Assembly: GCA_963724625.1 (NCBI GenBank)
Contig: CAVRVO010000017.1
Coordinates: forward strand, 248,001 to 312,000
Origin: DATBVX01 sp963724625
GTDB lineage: Bacteria; Pseudomonadota; Gammaproteobacteria; Steroidobacterales; Steroidobacteraceae
Length of the DNA stretch: 64,000 bases
Direction: 5' to 3'
Shown here: positions 45,541 through 54,344 of the stretch, piece after piece
How positions within the stretch are numbered: the first letter of the stretch is position 1
Layout: each line of letters begins with the position of its first letter
Notes under the pieces: model-generated
Seen by the model: the letters and a program-made list of their open reading frames with translations, nothing else
Told to the model about the DNA's origin: nothing
The model's database searches: none
Program-made: the position numbers and the translations under genes

Positions 45541-47298
45541 TTGAAAGACCAGATCACCTCGCTGATCCGGCAGGCACTGGCCGCGATCCCTGCAGCGAAC
45601 CTGCCCTCCGATGCGACCAACGCCGCGATCGAGCTCGATCGCACGCGCGACCCGGCACATGGCGACTTTGCGAGTAGCCTGGCGTTGCGGCTCGCGAAGG
45701 CTGCGAGGCGCAATCCGCGCGAGCTCGCCCAGGCCATTGTGGCTGCACTGCCCGCCTCCGATCTCATCGCCAAGGCGGAAGTGGCCGGAGCAGGGTTCAT
45801 CAACTTTCATCTCGCGCCCGTTGCATACGCACGTGAGCTTGAACGCATGGCCGCAGAAGGCGAGCACTATGGTCGCTCCAACCTGGGCGCGGGCACCCGG
45901 GTACTGGTGGAGTTCGTGTCCTCCAATCCCACCGGGCCGTTGCATGTAGGGCACGGACGCCACGCAGCCTATGGCGCGACGCTTTCCAATCTCCTCGCGG
46001 CCACCGGTTTCTCCGTTCACCGTGAGTACTACGTGAACGATGCCGGGCGCCAGATGGATATCCTGGCGGCGAGTGTGTGGCTGCGTTACCTGGAATCGTG
46101 CGGGGAGCATTTCGAGTTTCCGAGCAACGGTTATCGCGGCGAATATCTCCTGCCGATTGCGCAGCAGCTCCTCGATGCCGAGCAGCGCCGCCTGCATCGC
46201 AAGGCCCAGGAAGTGTTCCGCGACCTGCCGCCCGACGCGCCCGCCGGCGATAAGGACGTGTACATCGACGCGGTGATCGCGCGCGCGCGTGAGCTTCTCG
46301 GTGCAGCCGGGTTGCGCCGGGTTCTCGACCTGGCCCTCGAAGAGATCCTGGACGACATCCGCGAGGACCTGGCCGAGTTCGGTGTGACCTTCGATGAATG
46401 GTTTTCAGAGCGTGGCCTTGCCGACAGCGGCGCCATCGATCGCGCGCTCGAGCGCCTCAAGGCGAGCGGGCACGTCTACTCGAAGGACGGTGCGCTGTGG
46501 TTCAAAGCGACCGATTACGGCGATGAAAAGGATCGCGTGGTAGAGCGCGAGAATGGCCAGCGGACCTACTTTGCTTCCGATATCGCTTACCACCTCTACA
46601 AACGTGAGCGCGGTTTCGAGCAGCTGATCGATGTTCTCGGCGCCGATCATCACGGCTACGTAACGCGTGTGCGCGCCGGGCTCAGCGCCATGGGGGAACC
46701 GGGCGATTGCCTGGAAGTACGGCTGATTCAGTTCGTGACCTTGTTCCGCGGCGCCGAGCGGGTGCAGATGTCGACGCGCTCCGGTGAGTTCGTCACGCTG
46801 CGCACGCTTCGCTCAGAGGTCGGCAATGATGCGGCGCGCCTTTTCTACGTGATGCGCGGCAATGACCAGCACCTGGATTTCGACCTGGAACTTGCCAAGT
46901 CACGCTCGAACGACAACCCCGTGTACTACATCCAGTACGCGCACGCGCGCGTCGCGAGCGTCATGAAGCAGTTGGCCGAGCGGGGCCTCGGCTACGATGC
47001 CACGTTGGCACGCCGGCATCTGGATCGGCTGAGCGCCGAACAGGAGACTGCGCTGCTCAAGACCATGAGCCGCTATCCCGAGGTCGTACAGCTCGCGGCA
47101 GTCAACCGCGCGCCGCATGCATTGGTCCACTACCTGCGCGACCTCGCCAACGATTTTCATACCTACTACAACGCGCACCAGTTCATCGTTGATGACCCGG
47201 AGTTGCGCAACGCGCGGCTGATGCTGGTCCAGGCCCTGCAGCAAGTGGTACGCAACGGGCTGGGGCTGCTCGGCGTGTCGGCGCCGGACTCGATGTGA
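45541..47298 (+). CDS. argS: Arginyl-tRNA synthetase
   Basis: This class I synthetase charges tRNA-Arg. The 585 residues have the N-terminal Add-1 domain, SSNPTGPLHVGHGRHAAYG with the HIGH-type motif (HVGH), YYVNDAGRQMD, and the degenerate KMSKS site VQMSTRSGEFVTL, typical of ArgRS enzymes that lack canonical KMSKS. The C-terminal anticodon-binding domain ends with VRNGLGLLGVSAPDSM. The start is TTG 45541. The SPOR gene follows 6 bases later, so the two are very likely co-transcribed. Confidence 0.96.
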   Translation: MKDQITSLIRQALAAIPAANLPSDATNAAIELDRTRDPAHGDFASSLALRLAKAARRNPRELAQAIVAALPASDLIAKAEVAGAGFINFHLAPVAYARELERMAAEGEHYGRSNLGAGTRVLVEFVSSNPTGPLHVGHGRHAAYGATLSNLLAATGFSVHREYYVNDAGRQMDILAASVWLRYLESCGEHFEFPSNGYRGEYLLPIAQQLLDAEQRRLHRKAQEVFRDLPPDAPAGDKDVYIDAVIARARELLGAAGLRRVLDLALEEILDDIREDLAEFGVTFDEWFSERGLADSGAIDRALERLKASGHVYSKDGALWFKATDYGDEKDRVVERENGQRTYFASDIAYHLYKRERGFEQLIDVLGADHHGYVTRVRAGLSAMGEPGDCLEVRLIQFVTLFRGAERVQMSTRSGEFVTLRTLRSEVGNDAARLFYVMRGNDQHLDFDLELAKSRSNDNPVYYIQYAHARVASVMKQLAERGLGYDATLARRHLDRLSAEQETALLKTMSRYPEVVQLAAVNRAPHALVHYLRDLANDFHTYYNAHQFIVDDPELRNARLMLVQALQQVVRNGLGLLGVSAPDSM

Positions 47299-47304
47299 TG
47301 CACC

Positions 47305-47868
47305 ATGTCGCGTGACTACAAGGTCAAGCGCGGCGCTGGCGTTGCGGGGGGTCTATCGGGCGGTGCGGGCCTGCTCCTGGGTCTGGCGATCGGCCTGGGG
47401 ATAGCGGCCGCACTCTATATATATGACCGGCGCCCCGGGGCGCAGCCCTCCGCCAAACCAGAGGTCTCCGCACGAACGGACCGCAATACGCGCGCTTCGG
47501 CGGAGGAGGAACCCACTGAGGAGTCCGGGCACCAGTTCGACTTCTACCAGATGCTCCCCAAGTTCGAGGTAGTAGTGCCCGAGCGCGAGAAAGCCGAGGC
47601 TCCTGACGCCCGGCCGGCAGCTATCGAGCGACCGGGTGCGTACGTTTTGCAGGCAGGCTCATATCACAACTTCGCCGATGCCGACCGCGTGCGTGCCCAA
47701 CTTGCGCTGTTAGGCGTCGAGTCGAAAGTCCAGCGTGTCTCCATCGACAACGACACCTGGCATCGGGTACGAATTGGCCCGATAGAGGACCTCAAGGAAC
47801 TCAATCGGGCTCGCGAGCGTTTGCGGCAGGCGGATATCGAGGCGCTGGTGATCAGGGTCGGGGACTAG
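47305..47868 (+). CDS. FtsN-like SPOR-domain membrane protein
   Basis: The gene encodes 187 residues: a short basic cytosolic part, one membrane helix (GAGLLLGLAIGLGIAAALYIY), a variable periplasmic linker and a SPOR domain (about 112-187: YVLQAGSYHNFADADRVRAQ, ending ALVIRVGD). SPOR domains bind denuded septal peptidoglycan. The place after priA-argS is that of ftsN in gammaproteobacteria, so it is a good FtsN candidate, though shorter than the Escherichia coli protein. It overlaps the convergent subtilase gene by 4 bases. Confidence 0.88.
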   Translation: MSRDYKVKRGAGVAGGLSGGAGLLLGLAIGLGIAAALYIYDRRPGAQPSAKPEVSARTDRNTRASAEEEPTEESGHQFDFYQMLPKFEVVVPEREKAEAPDARPAAIERPGAYVLQAGSYHNFADADRVRAQLALLGVESKVQRVSIDNDTWHRVRIGPIEDLKELNRARERLRQADIEALVIRVGD

Positions 47869-49895
47869 AAATAACGCCGCTGCGGGTAGCTCGTTTGTCG
47901 GCTCCTGAGCAGCAGGCTCGCGCTCAACACCAGCAGATCCAGCAGCAAGATTCCACCACCACCGTGGCCTCCGCCTGGAGAGCTGGGCGTTACGGGTGTC
48001 GTCGGTGTCTGTGGAATCGTGATGGCGACCGGGCAGGCGGCTCCTGCGAGGGGCGCAGCTGCCGCCGTGCTGGCACTGGCTGGTGTCACAGTGACATCTG
48101 CGAAGTCCTGCGCACCCTGGCTGTCCGTCACCGTGAATCGCAGGACGAAATCTCCGCTCGTCGGCGCTTGCACGGTCGCAACGCTCTGATCGGGATTGCT
48201 GATCGTCGGCGGCGGACCGCTCGAGGTCTGCACCGTCCAGGTAAACGAGGCGAGCGTGCGGTTGCAAGCCGCAGCACTCATCCGTCCGTCGAGCGAAATC
48301 ATCTGGCCAGCAGCAACGCTGGCAGGGGCAACGATGAATGCGATTGGCCGTTGCGCTGCGCCGACGGCGGCGGTGGCGTCGAGCATTCCGGCACCGCAGG
48401 TTTGCGTCGTGCAGATGCATTCCGCGAGCTGCACATCACTGCTGCTTACCGGCACGTGGCAGACCGGAGGCGCGGGCACCGAATCCGAGGTGAGAGGGAA
48501 TGGCGTCGCGGACTGCTTCAGTCGCGCGATTACGAGTGCCGGCGGCAAGCGTGCGTTGACGGCGTGCATCAACCCCGCGGCTCCCGCGACGATTGGCGCG
48601 GAGAAGCTCGTGCCCACGTTGAAGTTGATCTGGTCGGTGTAGGTCGGTCCGGCCGGAACCGTCGAACCCTGATCCGTCGTCGTGATGATCGAGAACAGGC
48701 AAGGCTGCCCCACTCCGGTATTGATGCAATTGCCCGCGGGCGCGCCAATCCCGGCGTCGAGCCCGAGACTGCTGAAGCCGACCTTGCTGCCAACCTGTCG
48801 CAGCCCGGTCACTGCCATCACGCCTGAGCAATTCGCGGGCGAATCGACGAACGTGCCGTCATTCCCCGCCGAGACAAACACTGTGACCCCGCGCCCGGCG
48901 AGCTCGGTGATGACATCCTGGTAGGCCTGCGAGCACGGTCCGTCGGCACCGAGGCTCATGTTGATGATGTTCGCCGGGTGCGGATTGTCGGGCACACCGC
49001 CCACAGACAGGCCAGCCGCCCAGCGCATGCCGGCGAGGATGTCGGAATCGAAGCCGCCACATTTGCCGAGCACGCGGACCGGCAGAATCCAGGCATTCCA
49101 GCTGATTCCGGCGATGCCAATTCCGTTGTTGGTGGCTGCGCCGATGATTCCCGCGACGCGCGTGCCGTGCCAGGAGCTGTCGCTTTGGTCACAACCGGCG
49201 AACTGTGCGTTCTGCAGGTCGGCCGAACTGACCCAGTCGCCTGGATCTGAAGGGTCTGCGTCTCGCCCGTTACCATCGTTCGCAACCAGGAAGCTCGTTG
49301 CGCTCTCGCCAGCGATGAAGTCATAACCGGCCAGAAGTTTCCCCGCCTGCTCGGCATGCCCCAGGTCCGGGTGATTGAAACGCACGCCGGTGTCGAGCAC
49401 GGCGATGACCGTGCCTGCACTACCTGTCGTCGTATCCCAGGCTGTGCTGGCGCGAATCGCCGAAGGCTGTGCCGCCTGCAGGTACCACTGCGGCGCAAAC
49501 AACGAGTCGCTCGGCACGAGGTGGGGCTTGCGTCGCCGGTCGGGCACTGCGTACTCGACGGAAGGATCGGCAGACAGCCGGTCCAGTGCCTGTTGCAGAT
49601 CTGCGTTCGAAAGAGGTTGCTCCAGTCGCAACAGCTCGAGCCGCGGCGCGATCTGACCCACCCCCATGACGCGCATGCCGCTCAGTGCCGGAACCGATTG
49701 CACCGCGGCAACACGCGGCTCACCCGGATTGGTCGCTATGGTCGTGTCGGCGCGCCATTTGACGATGATGCGATCTGTCGCAACCGCGGCACTTGACGAG
49801 GCATGAGAGAACCTGCCGTTGAATTCGGCGGACTGGGCCGCCGCGACGCCGGTCAGAAAAAGTGCACCCAAGAGCAAGGGAATCCTCAATTTCAC
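47865..49895 (-). CDS. Subtilisin-family (S8) secreted protease with a GlyGly-CTERM-like tail
   Basis: The 676-residue protein has a signal peptide (ending GVAAAQS) and an I9-like propeptide region (about 40-125). The peptidase domain has the triad in VIAVLDTGV (Asp), SSWHGTRVAG (His) and NVGTSFSAPIVAGAAGL (Ser). A PKD/Ig-like domain follows. The end is GGGHGGGGILLLDLLVLSAS then LLLRSRQ: a glycine run, one hydrophobic helix and Arg residues, the layout of GlyGly-CTERM signals cut by rhombosortase. GTG 49895 was chosen because GGGAG lies 7 bases upstream; ATGs at 49922 and 49931 lack this. Confidence 0.85.
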   Translation of the reverse strand: MKLRIPLLLGALFLTGVAAAQSAEFNGRFSHASSSAAVATDRIIVKWRADTTIATNPGEPRVAAVQSVPALSGMRVMGVGQIAPRLELLRLEQPLSNADLQQALDRLSADPSVEYAVPDRRRKPHLVPSDSLFAPQWYLQAAQPSAIRASTAWDTTTGSAGTVIAVLDTGVRFNHPDLGHAEQAGKLLAGYDFIAGESATSFLVANDGNGRDADPSDPGDWVSSADLQNAQFAGCDQSDSSWHGTRVAGIIGAATNNGIGIAGISWNAWILPVRVLGKCGGFDSDILAGMRWAAGLSVGGVPDNPHPANIINMSLGADGPCSQAYQDVITELAGRGVTVFVSAGNDGTFVDSPANCSGVMAVTGLRQVGSKVGFSSLGLDAGIGAPAGNCINTGVGQPCLFSIITTTDQGSTVPAGPTYTDQINFNVGTSFSAPIVAGAAGLMHAVNARLPPALVIARLKQSATPFPLTSDSVPAPPVCHVPVSSSDVQLAECICTTQTCGAGMLDATAAVGAAQRPIAFIVAPASVAAGQMISLDGRMSAAACNRTLASFTWTVQTSSGPPPTISNPDQSVATVQAPTSGDFVLRFTVTDSQGAQDFADVTVTPASASTAAAAPLAGAACPVAITIPQTPTTPVTPSSPGGGHGGGGILLLDLLVLSASLLLRSRQTSYPQRRYF

Positions 49896-50010
49896 GCAGT
49901 TTCTCCCGGCCAATGCACTCATCTTGATCATCAATTGATGCTCAGGCCGCAAGCTGGTTCACAGTGCCCACGCAAAGCATTGTCAAGCCACCAGCCGGTG
50001 GCTCTTGTCG

Positions 50011-50796
50011 CTACTCAGAGACGTCGATGCGGATCAGCCCGGATTCGACCCAGCTGCGAATCAGGCTGGCGGCATACCGTGGCGCTTCGGCTGCTCCGAG
50101 TCGTTCAGACAACTGCAGGCAAAGCTCCCCAAAAGTTCTGCCGTTCTGCAGCGACTCGATCGCTGCGGCCTCCAACGGATCAACGGAGCGAAAAAAGATC
50201 TGCAACTCCTGACGCCAAAGCAGCCAGCAGCACGGCGCTGCCTCGCATTGCGCTCGCGGTGGCGGGCGGCCCTCCTGGATCGCCTTCCAGATCTGGGGCG
50301 CATTCCAGCTGAGTCGAACGCAACGCAACGACGGATGTGCGATGAGTTCCAGATCGGCCCATTCTTCCGGTGCGCGCCGGCTGAGCTCGTCGACCGTCAG
50401 GACGATCGCGTCCGCGGCGTCGAACGCTTCACTCATCGCCCATTCGAACGTGGCGAGATCCGCAAGCACGGGTGCCTCACCGTAGGTTGCATCTTCGCGC
50501 AGGAACTCGCCGAGTCGATCGCCATACCAGCGAAGTGAACGGTGGCGGGACTCGTGTCCGTCGATGTAACGGCGCGCGAGCCGGTGAAATTCACTCGCGT
50601 CCATGAACTTCGCCAGGACCGGAAAGTTGCTTTCGAGCCCCTCACTCAGCCTGGCGCGATAGGCATCCGCATAGATGGCGAGGCGTGTACTGGCCGGAAC
50701 TCGGGTGGTGCCGTGAACGTGCTGACGCACCTCGACAGCACCATGCAGCACGAAGTCCTGCAGCGCGCGCTGTAATGCCACGAGTGTTGTGCTCAC
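50011..50796 (-). CDS. bufC: BufC-like DUF2063 partner protein of an MNIO system
   Basis: The 261-residue protein has an N-terminal DUF2063 domain (about 5-95: LVALQRALQDFVLHG, TRLAIYADAYRARLSEGLES, YIDGHESRHRSLRWYGDRLG) and a C-terminal domain after about 110. DUF2063/BufC proteins bind the precursor and help the MNIO enzyme act. The GTG start at 50796 overlaps the stop of the enzyme gene (GTGA), so translation is coupled. No BufD/DoxX-like membrane protein follows. Its cytosolic location fits modification before export. Confidence 0.85.
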   Translation of the reverse strand: MSTTLVALQRALQDFVLHGAVEVRQHVHGTTRVPASTRLAIYADAYRARLSEGLESNFPVLAKFMDASEFHRLARRYIDGHESRHRSLRWYGDRLGEFLREDATYGEAPVLADLATFEWAMSEAFDAADAIVLTVDELSRRAPEEWADLELIAHPSLRCVRLSWNAPQIWKAIQEGRPPPRAQCEAAPCCWLLWRQELQIFFRSVDPLEAAAIESLQNGRTFGELCLQLSERLGAAEAPRYAASLIRSWVESGLIRIDVSE

Positions 50797-51632
50797 GCGG
50801 CCCGCGACAACGTTCGACGAGACAGCGAACGGGCCGTCTCCACCTCTGTGAGGAGCTCCGCGAGCGGCGGTATCGCCGCATCGCGCTCGATGGAGGTGCA
50901 TACCGCGCCGAAACGACTGATGGCCGCAACATACAGGTCCCAGACCGGCGCGGCCACGGCACGATCGTGCGTGTCGATGAGGTACGCACCGTGATCGTCG
51001 TGTCCTGCGAGGTGAATCTGCTGCACCCGTTCGGCAGGAATCGCGTCGAGATACACGAGCGGATCGAATTCGTGGTTGACGCCGCTGACGTAGACATTGT
51101 TGACGTCGAGCAGGATGAGGCAGTCGGCCCGCTCCGCGACGGCCCGCAGGAACTCCCACTCCGCCAGCGTTGAAGCGCTAAAGCTCAAGTAGCTGGAAAC
51201 ATTTTCGAGCACCAGACGGCGGCCGAGAATGTCTTGCACGATGCCGACCCGTTCGATCACGTGCTGCAGCGTCTCCTCCGTGTATGGCAATGGCAGCAGG
51301 TCGTGAGTGTTGCGGCCTGCAACTCCCGTCCAGCACAGATGATCTGAAATCCATGCGGGCTCGAAACGTGCCGCTAGTGCTCGAACCTCCCTGATGTAGT
51401 CGCGATCGAGCTCATCCGTGCTACCGATGGAAAGGGCGACACCATGCATGGCGATCGGCAACTGCTCGCGAATGCGAGCGAGGTAGTGCAGGGGCTTGCC
51501 GCCGGGCACCAGGTAGTTATCGGTCAGGATCTCGACCCAGTCGATGCCTGCTCGATCATTGACCACAGCTTCGTAGTGCTGAGTACGCAGCCCGAGACCG
51601 AAACCGAGAGACGGATGCGTAAGCGCCGACAT
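50793..51632 (-). CDS. bufB: BufB-like multinuclear non-heme iron oxidase (MNIO, DUF692)
   Basis: MNIO enzymes oxidise cysteines of peptide precursors; bufferin MNIOs make thiooxazole groups. The 279 residues fold as a TIM barrel, with the family segments WVEILTDNYLVPGG, MHGVALSIGSTDELD, ISDHLCWTG, LVLENVSSYLSF, LLDVNNVYVSGVNHEFD and IHLAGHDDHG. These hold the His, Glu and Asp ligands of the iron cluster. It lies 3 bases after the precursor gene and overlaps bufC. The protein is cytosolic. The function is well supported by the family and the three-gene context. Confidence 0.9.
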   Translation of the reverse strand: MSALTHPSLGFGLGLRTQHYEAVVNDRAGIDWVEILTDNYLVPGGKPLHYLARIREQLPIAMHGVALSIGSTDELDRDYIREVRALAARFEPAWISDHLCWTGVAGRNTHDLLPLPYTEETLQHVIERVGIVQDILGRRLVLENVSSYLSFSASTLAEWEFLRAVAERADCLILLDVNNVYVSGVNHEFDPLVYLDAIPAERVQQIHLAGHDDHGAYLIDTHDRAVAAPVWDLYVAAISRFGAVCTSIERDAAIPPLAELLTEVETARSLSRRTLSRAA

Positions 51633-51635
51633 CGA

Positions 51636-51905
51636 TCAGGGCTTGGCCGCCTGCTCGTTCTCGATCTTGGCCTTGGCGGCATCGCATTCGGCCTTGGTCA
51701 TTTCCAGCCAGCCGTGCCCCGCACAGCTGTTCGTCCCCTTGCAGGAATTCTCGGCAGACGCGCACGCCGAAGTGCCCTTGCAACTGTTGACGCCTTCGCA
51801 CTTCACCTTGCCTTCCTCTGCCGAGGCAGTGCTGATGGCGCCCGCGGAAAACATGATCGCTGCCGCGGTGGCCAGGGCTGCCTGCGAAACTTTTCTTGCG
51901 CTCAT
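51636..51905 (-). CDS. bufA2: Bufferin-type metallophore precursor (BufA2-like)
   Basis: This 89-residue exported peptide has a signal (MSARKVSQAALATAAAIMFS, ending ISTASA). The mature part carries six cysteines: KCEGVNSCKGTSACAS, then NSCKGTNSCAGHGW, and a last one in KAECDAAK. The paired NSCKG units are the hallmark of BufA2 periplasmic bufferins, which bind copper after the MNIO partner modifies core cysteines. GGGAG precedes ATG 51905. The C-terminus is Lys/Ala/Glu-rich helix. The operon is probably induced by copper, as known for the family; I see no operator that proves this. Confidence 0.88.
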   Translation of the reverse strand: MSARKVSQAALATAAAIMFSAGAISTASAEEGKVKCEGVNSCKGTSACASAENSCKGTNSCAGHGWLEMTKAECDAAKAKIENEQAAKP

Positions 51906-52142
51906 TGACTTAAGGGCTCCCGGGTTGATTTGAGTTGAGGGACGGTCACGATAATCGACGTTCCTGCGGGTAGACCGGCGCGGGCAGTAATTGTTTCCCG
52001 GATTGTACCGGCCCGGGATCCGGCCCGGCTTGGATTTCACCAGCACCCTGCGGCACACTGCGCGCGCTCCGCTTCAAACAAGGATCCTGCCCGGCAGGCG
52101 AAGAATCACGCGTCCGAATTGTGGCGCAACCGGAGAGTACGA

Positions 52143-53474
52143 ATGACCGTTCATGATTGCGTGCGCGCGCTGGTGGGCGTGTTACTGATCTCGCTGTGCG
52201 CGAACAGCTCCGTTGCGGCGGACGTGGCACCTGAACTCCCCCCTGGCACGTATATCCCGGACGCCGCACGCCCGGGAGCGGGTTTCGAAGTGGAGAAGGC
52301 CACGCAGGCGTACCTCGCGATGCTGAGCCCGGAGCAACGGGCCCGGTCCGATGCCTACTTCGAGGGCGGCTACTGGCTGCAGCTCTGGCAGTTCCTCTAC
52401 ACGATTGCTGTGCTGGCGCTCGTGTTGTGGCGAAGGTGGGCGGTGAAGCTCAAGAATTGGGCTGGCCGCATCAGCAAGGTTCCAGCGGTGCAGACCGCGT
52501 TCTACGCGCTCATGTATGTCCCGATGATCTGGGCCTTGACGCTGCCGCTCACCTGGTACAGCAATTTCGTTCGCGAACATCAGTACGGGATGTCGAATCA
52601 GGATTTCGGTGCCTGGTTGTGGGACGAGATCAAGGGAATGTTCATGCTCACGATGGCCGCAATCATTGTCCTGGTGGCGATTTATGCATTCGTGCGCCGA
52701 GCTGGTCGGCGCTCCTGGCTGTGGGCGTCAGGCTTCATGTGCGTGTTCCTGATGTTCGTGTTCCTGATCACGCCGGTGTTCGTTTCCCCGCTCTTCAACG
52801 AATACAAGCCGCTCGAAGAGGGCCCAACGCGCAGCGCCGTGCTCTCGCTGGCGCGCGCCAACCAGGTTCCGGTCGATAACGTCAAGTCGTTCAATGAGTC
52901 CAAGCAGACCAAGCGCGTGAGCGCCAATGTCAGCGGCCTGTTTGGCACGACGCAGGTCAGCCTGAATGACAATCTTCTGAATCGCACGTCACTGCCCGAG
53001 ATCAAGGCGGTCCTCGGTCACGAGATAGGCCACTATGTCTTGCATCACTCAGTGCTCGGCGTCGTCTTCTACACGCTGCTGTTTGGGCTCGGCTTCCTGA
53101 TACTCGATCACGCATTCGAGCGCATGCTGCTGCGCTGGGGAAAGCGTCTTGGCATCGACGGCAGAGGCGACATGGCCGGATTACCCTTCGCGATCGGCGT
53201 GCTGACTGTCTATCTCTTCATCGCCACCCCGGTCATCAACCGATACGTCTACACCTTCGAGTCGGAGGCGGACCTGTTCGGGCTCAACGCCTCCCGCGAA
53301 CCCTATGGTTTCGCAACGGCTGCCATGCGCCTCGGCGCGTATCGAAAGCTCGAGCCATCAAAGCTCGAGGAGCTGCTGCTCTATGATCACCCGAGCGGGC
53401 GTGCGCGTGTTGAAATGGCGATGCAGTGGCTCAAGGAGAATCAGGCGCTGTTCGAGGGGCAGCCCGCCAGATAG
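52143..53474 (+). CDS. M48-family (Ste24-like) membrane metalloprotease
   Basis: The 443-residue protein begins with a hydrophobic signal/anchor and has about seven membrane helices, as in CAAX-protease Ste24 relatives. VLGHEIGHYVLHHS holds the zinc HExxH motif, and FESEADLFGLNASREP holds the downstream Glu ligand. SNFVREHQYGMSNQDFGAWL and NEYKPLEEG are family segments. Bacterial members are thought to act in membrane protein quality control, not in prenyl processing. GGAGAG lies just before ATG 52143. It is divergent from the bufferin operon. Confidence 0.9.
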   Translation: MTVHDCVRALVGVLLISLCANSSVAADVAPELPPGTYIPDAARPGAGFEVEKATQAYLAMLSPEQRARSDAYFEGGYWLQLWQFLYTIAVLALVLWRRWAVKLKNWAGRISKVPAVQTAFYALMYVPMIWALTLPLTWYSNFVREHQYGMSNQDFGAWLWDEIKGMFMLTMAAIIVLVAIYAFVRRAGRRSWLWASGFMCVFLMFVFLITPVFVSPLFNEYKPLEEGPTRSAVLSLARANQVPVDNVKSFNESKQTKRVSANVSGLFGTTQVSLNDNLLNRTSLPEIKAVLGHEIGHYVLHHSVLGVVFYTLLFGLGFLILDHAFERMLLRWGKRLGIDGRGDMAGLPFAIGVLTVYLFIATPVINRYVYTFESEADLFGLNASREPYGFATAAMRLGAYRKLEPSKLEELLLYDHPSGRARVEMAMQWLKENQALFEGQPAR

Positions 53475-53486
53475 ACAGTGGCAGTG

Positions 53487-54329
53487 TTACCAGGGCCGAG
53501 GCGCGCTCGGAACTCGCCACTCGATCTCGACTGGATCGCCGACGTGCAGCGACTCTCCATCGCCTTTGACTACGATCGCGTTCATGCCGAAGGCGACCCC
53601 GCTGAGAGATGCGAGCCACCGGTACTGTTTGAGGGCCCGCAGCGGCTCCTCGCCGTCACGCTGTCCCGTGCTCTGGTCTGTGGTGGTCACGATGCAGCGC
53701 GTACATGGCTTCACAAACCGTAGCTCGACATCACCAATGCGAACTCGATCGATCTCATCCTCTGCGTACGGGTCCAGGCCCCGCAGCACCAGGTTTGACC
53801 TGAAGCGCGACATTGGCAGCGGACGTTCGAGCCGCGCGTTCAGATCCTGAAGCGAAGCCTCGTTCGTCACCAGTAGTGCGTAGGCATCCGCGAAGCGCAC
53901 GGATGCGTGATCCGTACCGGTGAACTCCGGGGCGCTCGTGCGCTCATCGCCGGGGAGCGAGCGGACCAACTGTCCTCGCTTACTCGTGACAGAGGCGAGC
54001 CAGTCACGGGTGTCGACACCACTCACCTGAGCGAGACAGCGATCGCCCCACACGGTGACTTCGCGACGCGGCCCGTCGGCCTGCACGGGGCAGCGCAATT
54101 CGGGATGTCCTTGAGAGCGCAGTCTGAGCTCGCCCGCAGCAACCTCGGCATCGATGCGCGCCAGGCCCGGGCATTCGCGCTGCGTGATGAAGCGACCCGT
54201 CTCGGATACGAACATCCAGTGGCGATCCCAAGCGAGGCCGGTGCGGGTCAACGCCTGTGCCGTGTGGGTGACGCCCCGGCAACCCTTCACGGGATAGGTG
54301 TGCAGCACCGCGATGCGAGCGTGAGGCAC
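53487..54329 (-). CDS. MOSC-domain protein (YcbX-like)
   Basis: This is a 280-residue molybdenum-cofactor protein. The N-terminal beta-barrel domain (about 5-120, YPVKGCRGVTHTAQALTRTG, ending near the conserved DRHWMFV and ITQRECPGLARI) precedes the MOSC domain (about 130-270), with SRFRSNLVLRGLDPYAEDE and FVKPCTRCIVTTTDQSTG. The latter contains the Cys that coordinates Mo in mARC/YcbX enzymes, which reduce N-hydroxylated compounds. YcbX itself has an extra ferredoxin domain that is missing here. It ends 12 bases from the M48 gene, convergent. Confidence 0.88.
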   Translation of the reverse strand: MPHARIAVLHTYPVKGCRGVTHTAQALTRTGLAWDRHWMFVSETGRFITQRECPGLARIDAEVAAGELRLRSQGHPELRCPVQADGPRREVTVWGDRCLAQVSGVDTRDWLASVTSKRGQLVRSLPGDERTSAPEFTGTDHASVRFADAYALLVTNEASLQDLNARLERPLPMSRFRSNLVLRGLDPYAEDEIDRVRIGDVELRFVKPCTRCIVTTTDQSTGQRDGEEPLRALKQYRWLASLSGVAFGMNAIVVKGDGESLHVGDPVEIEWRVPSAPRPW

Positions 54330-54344
54330 CGTGTGTTCCGTGGC

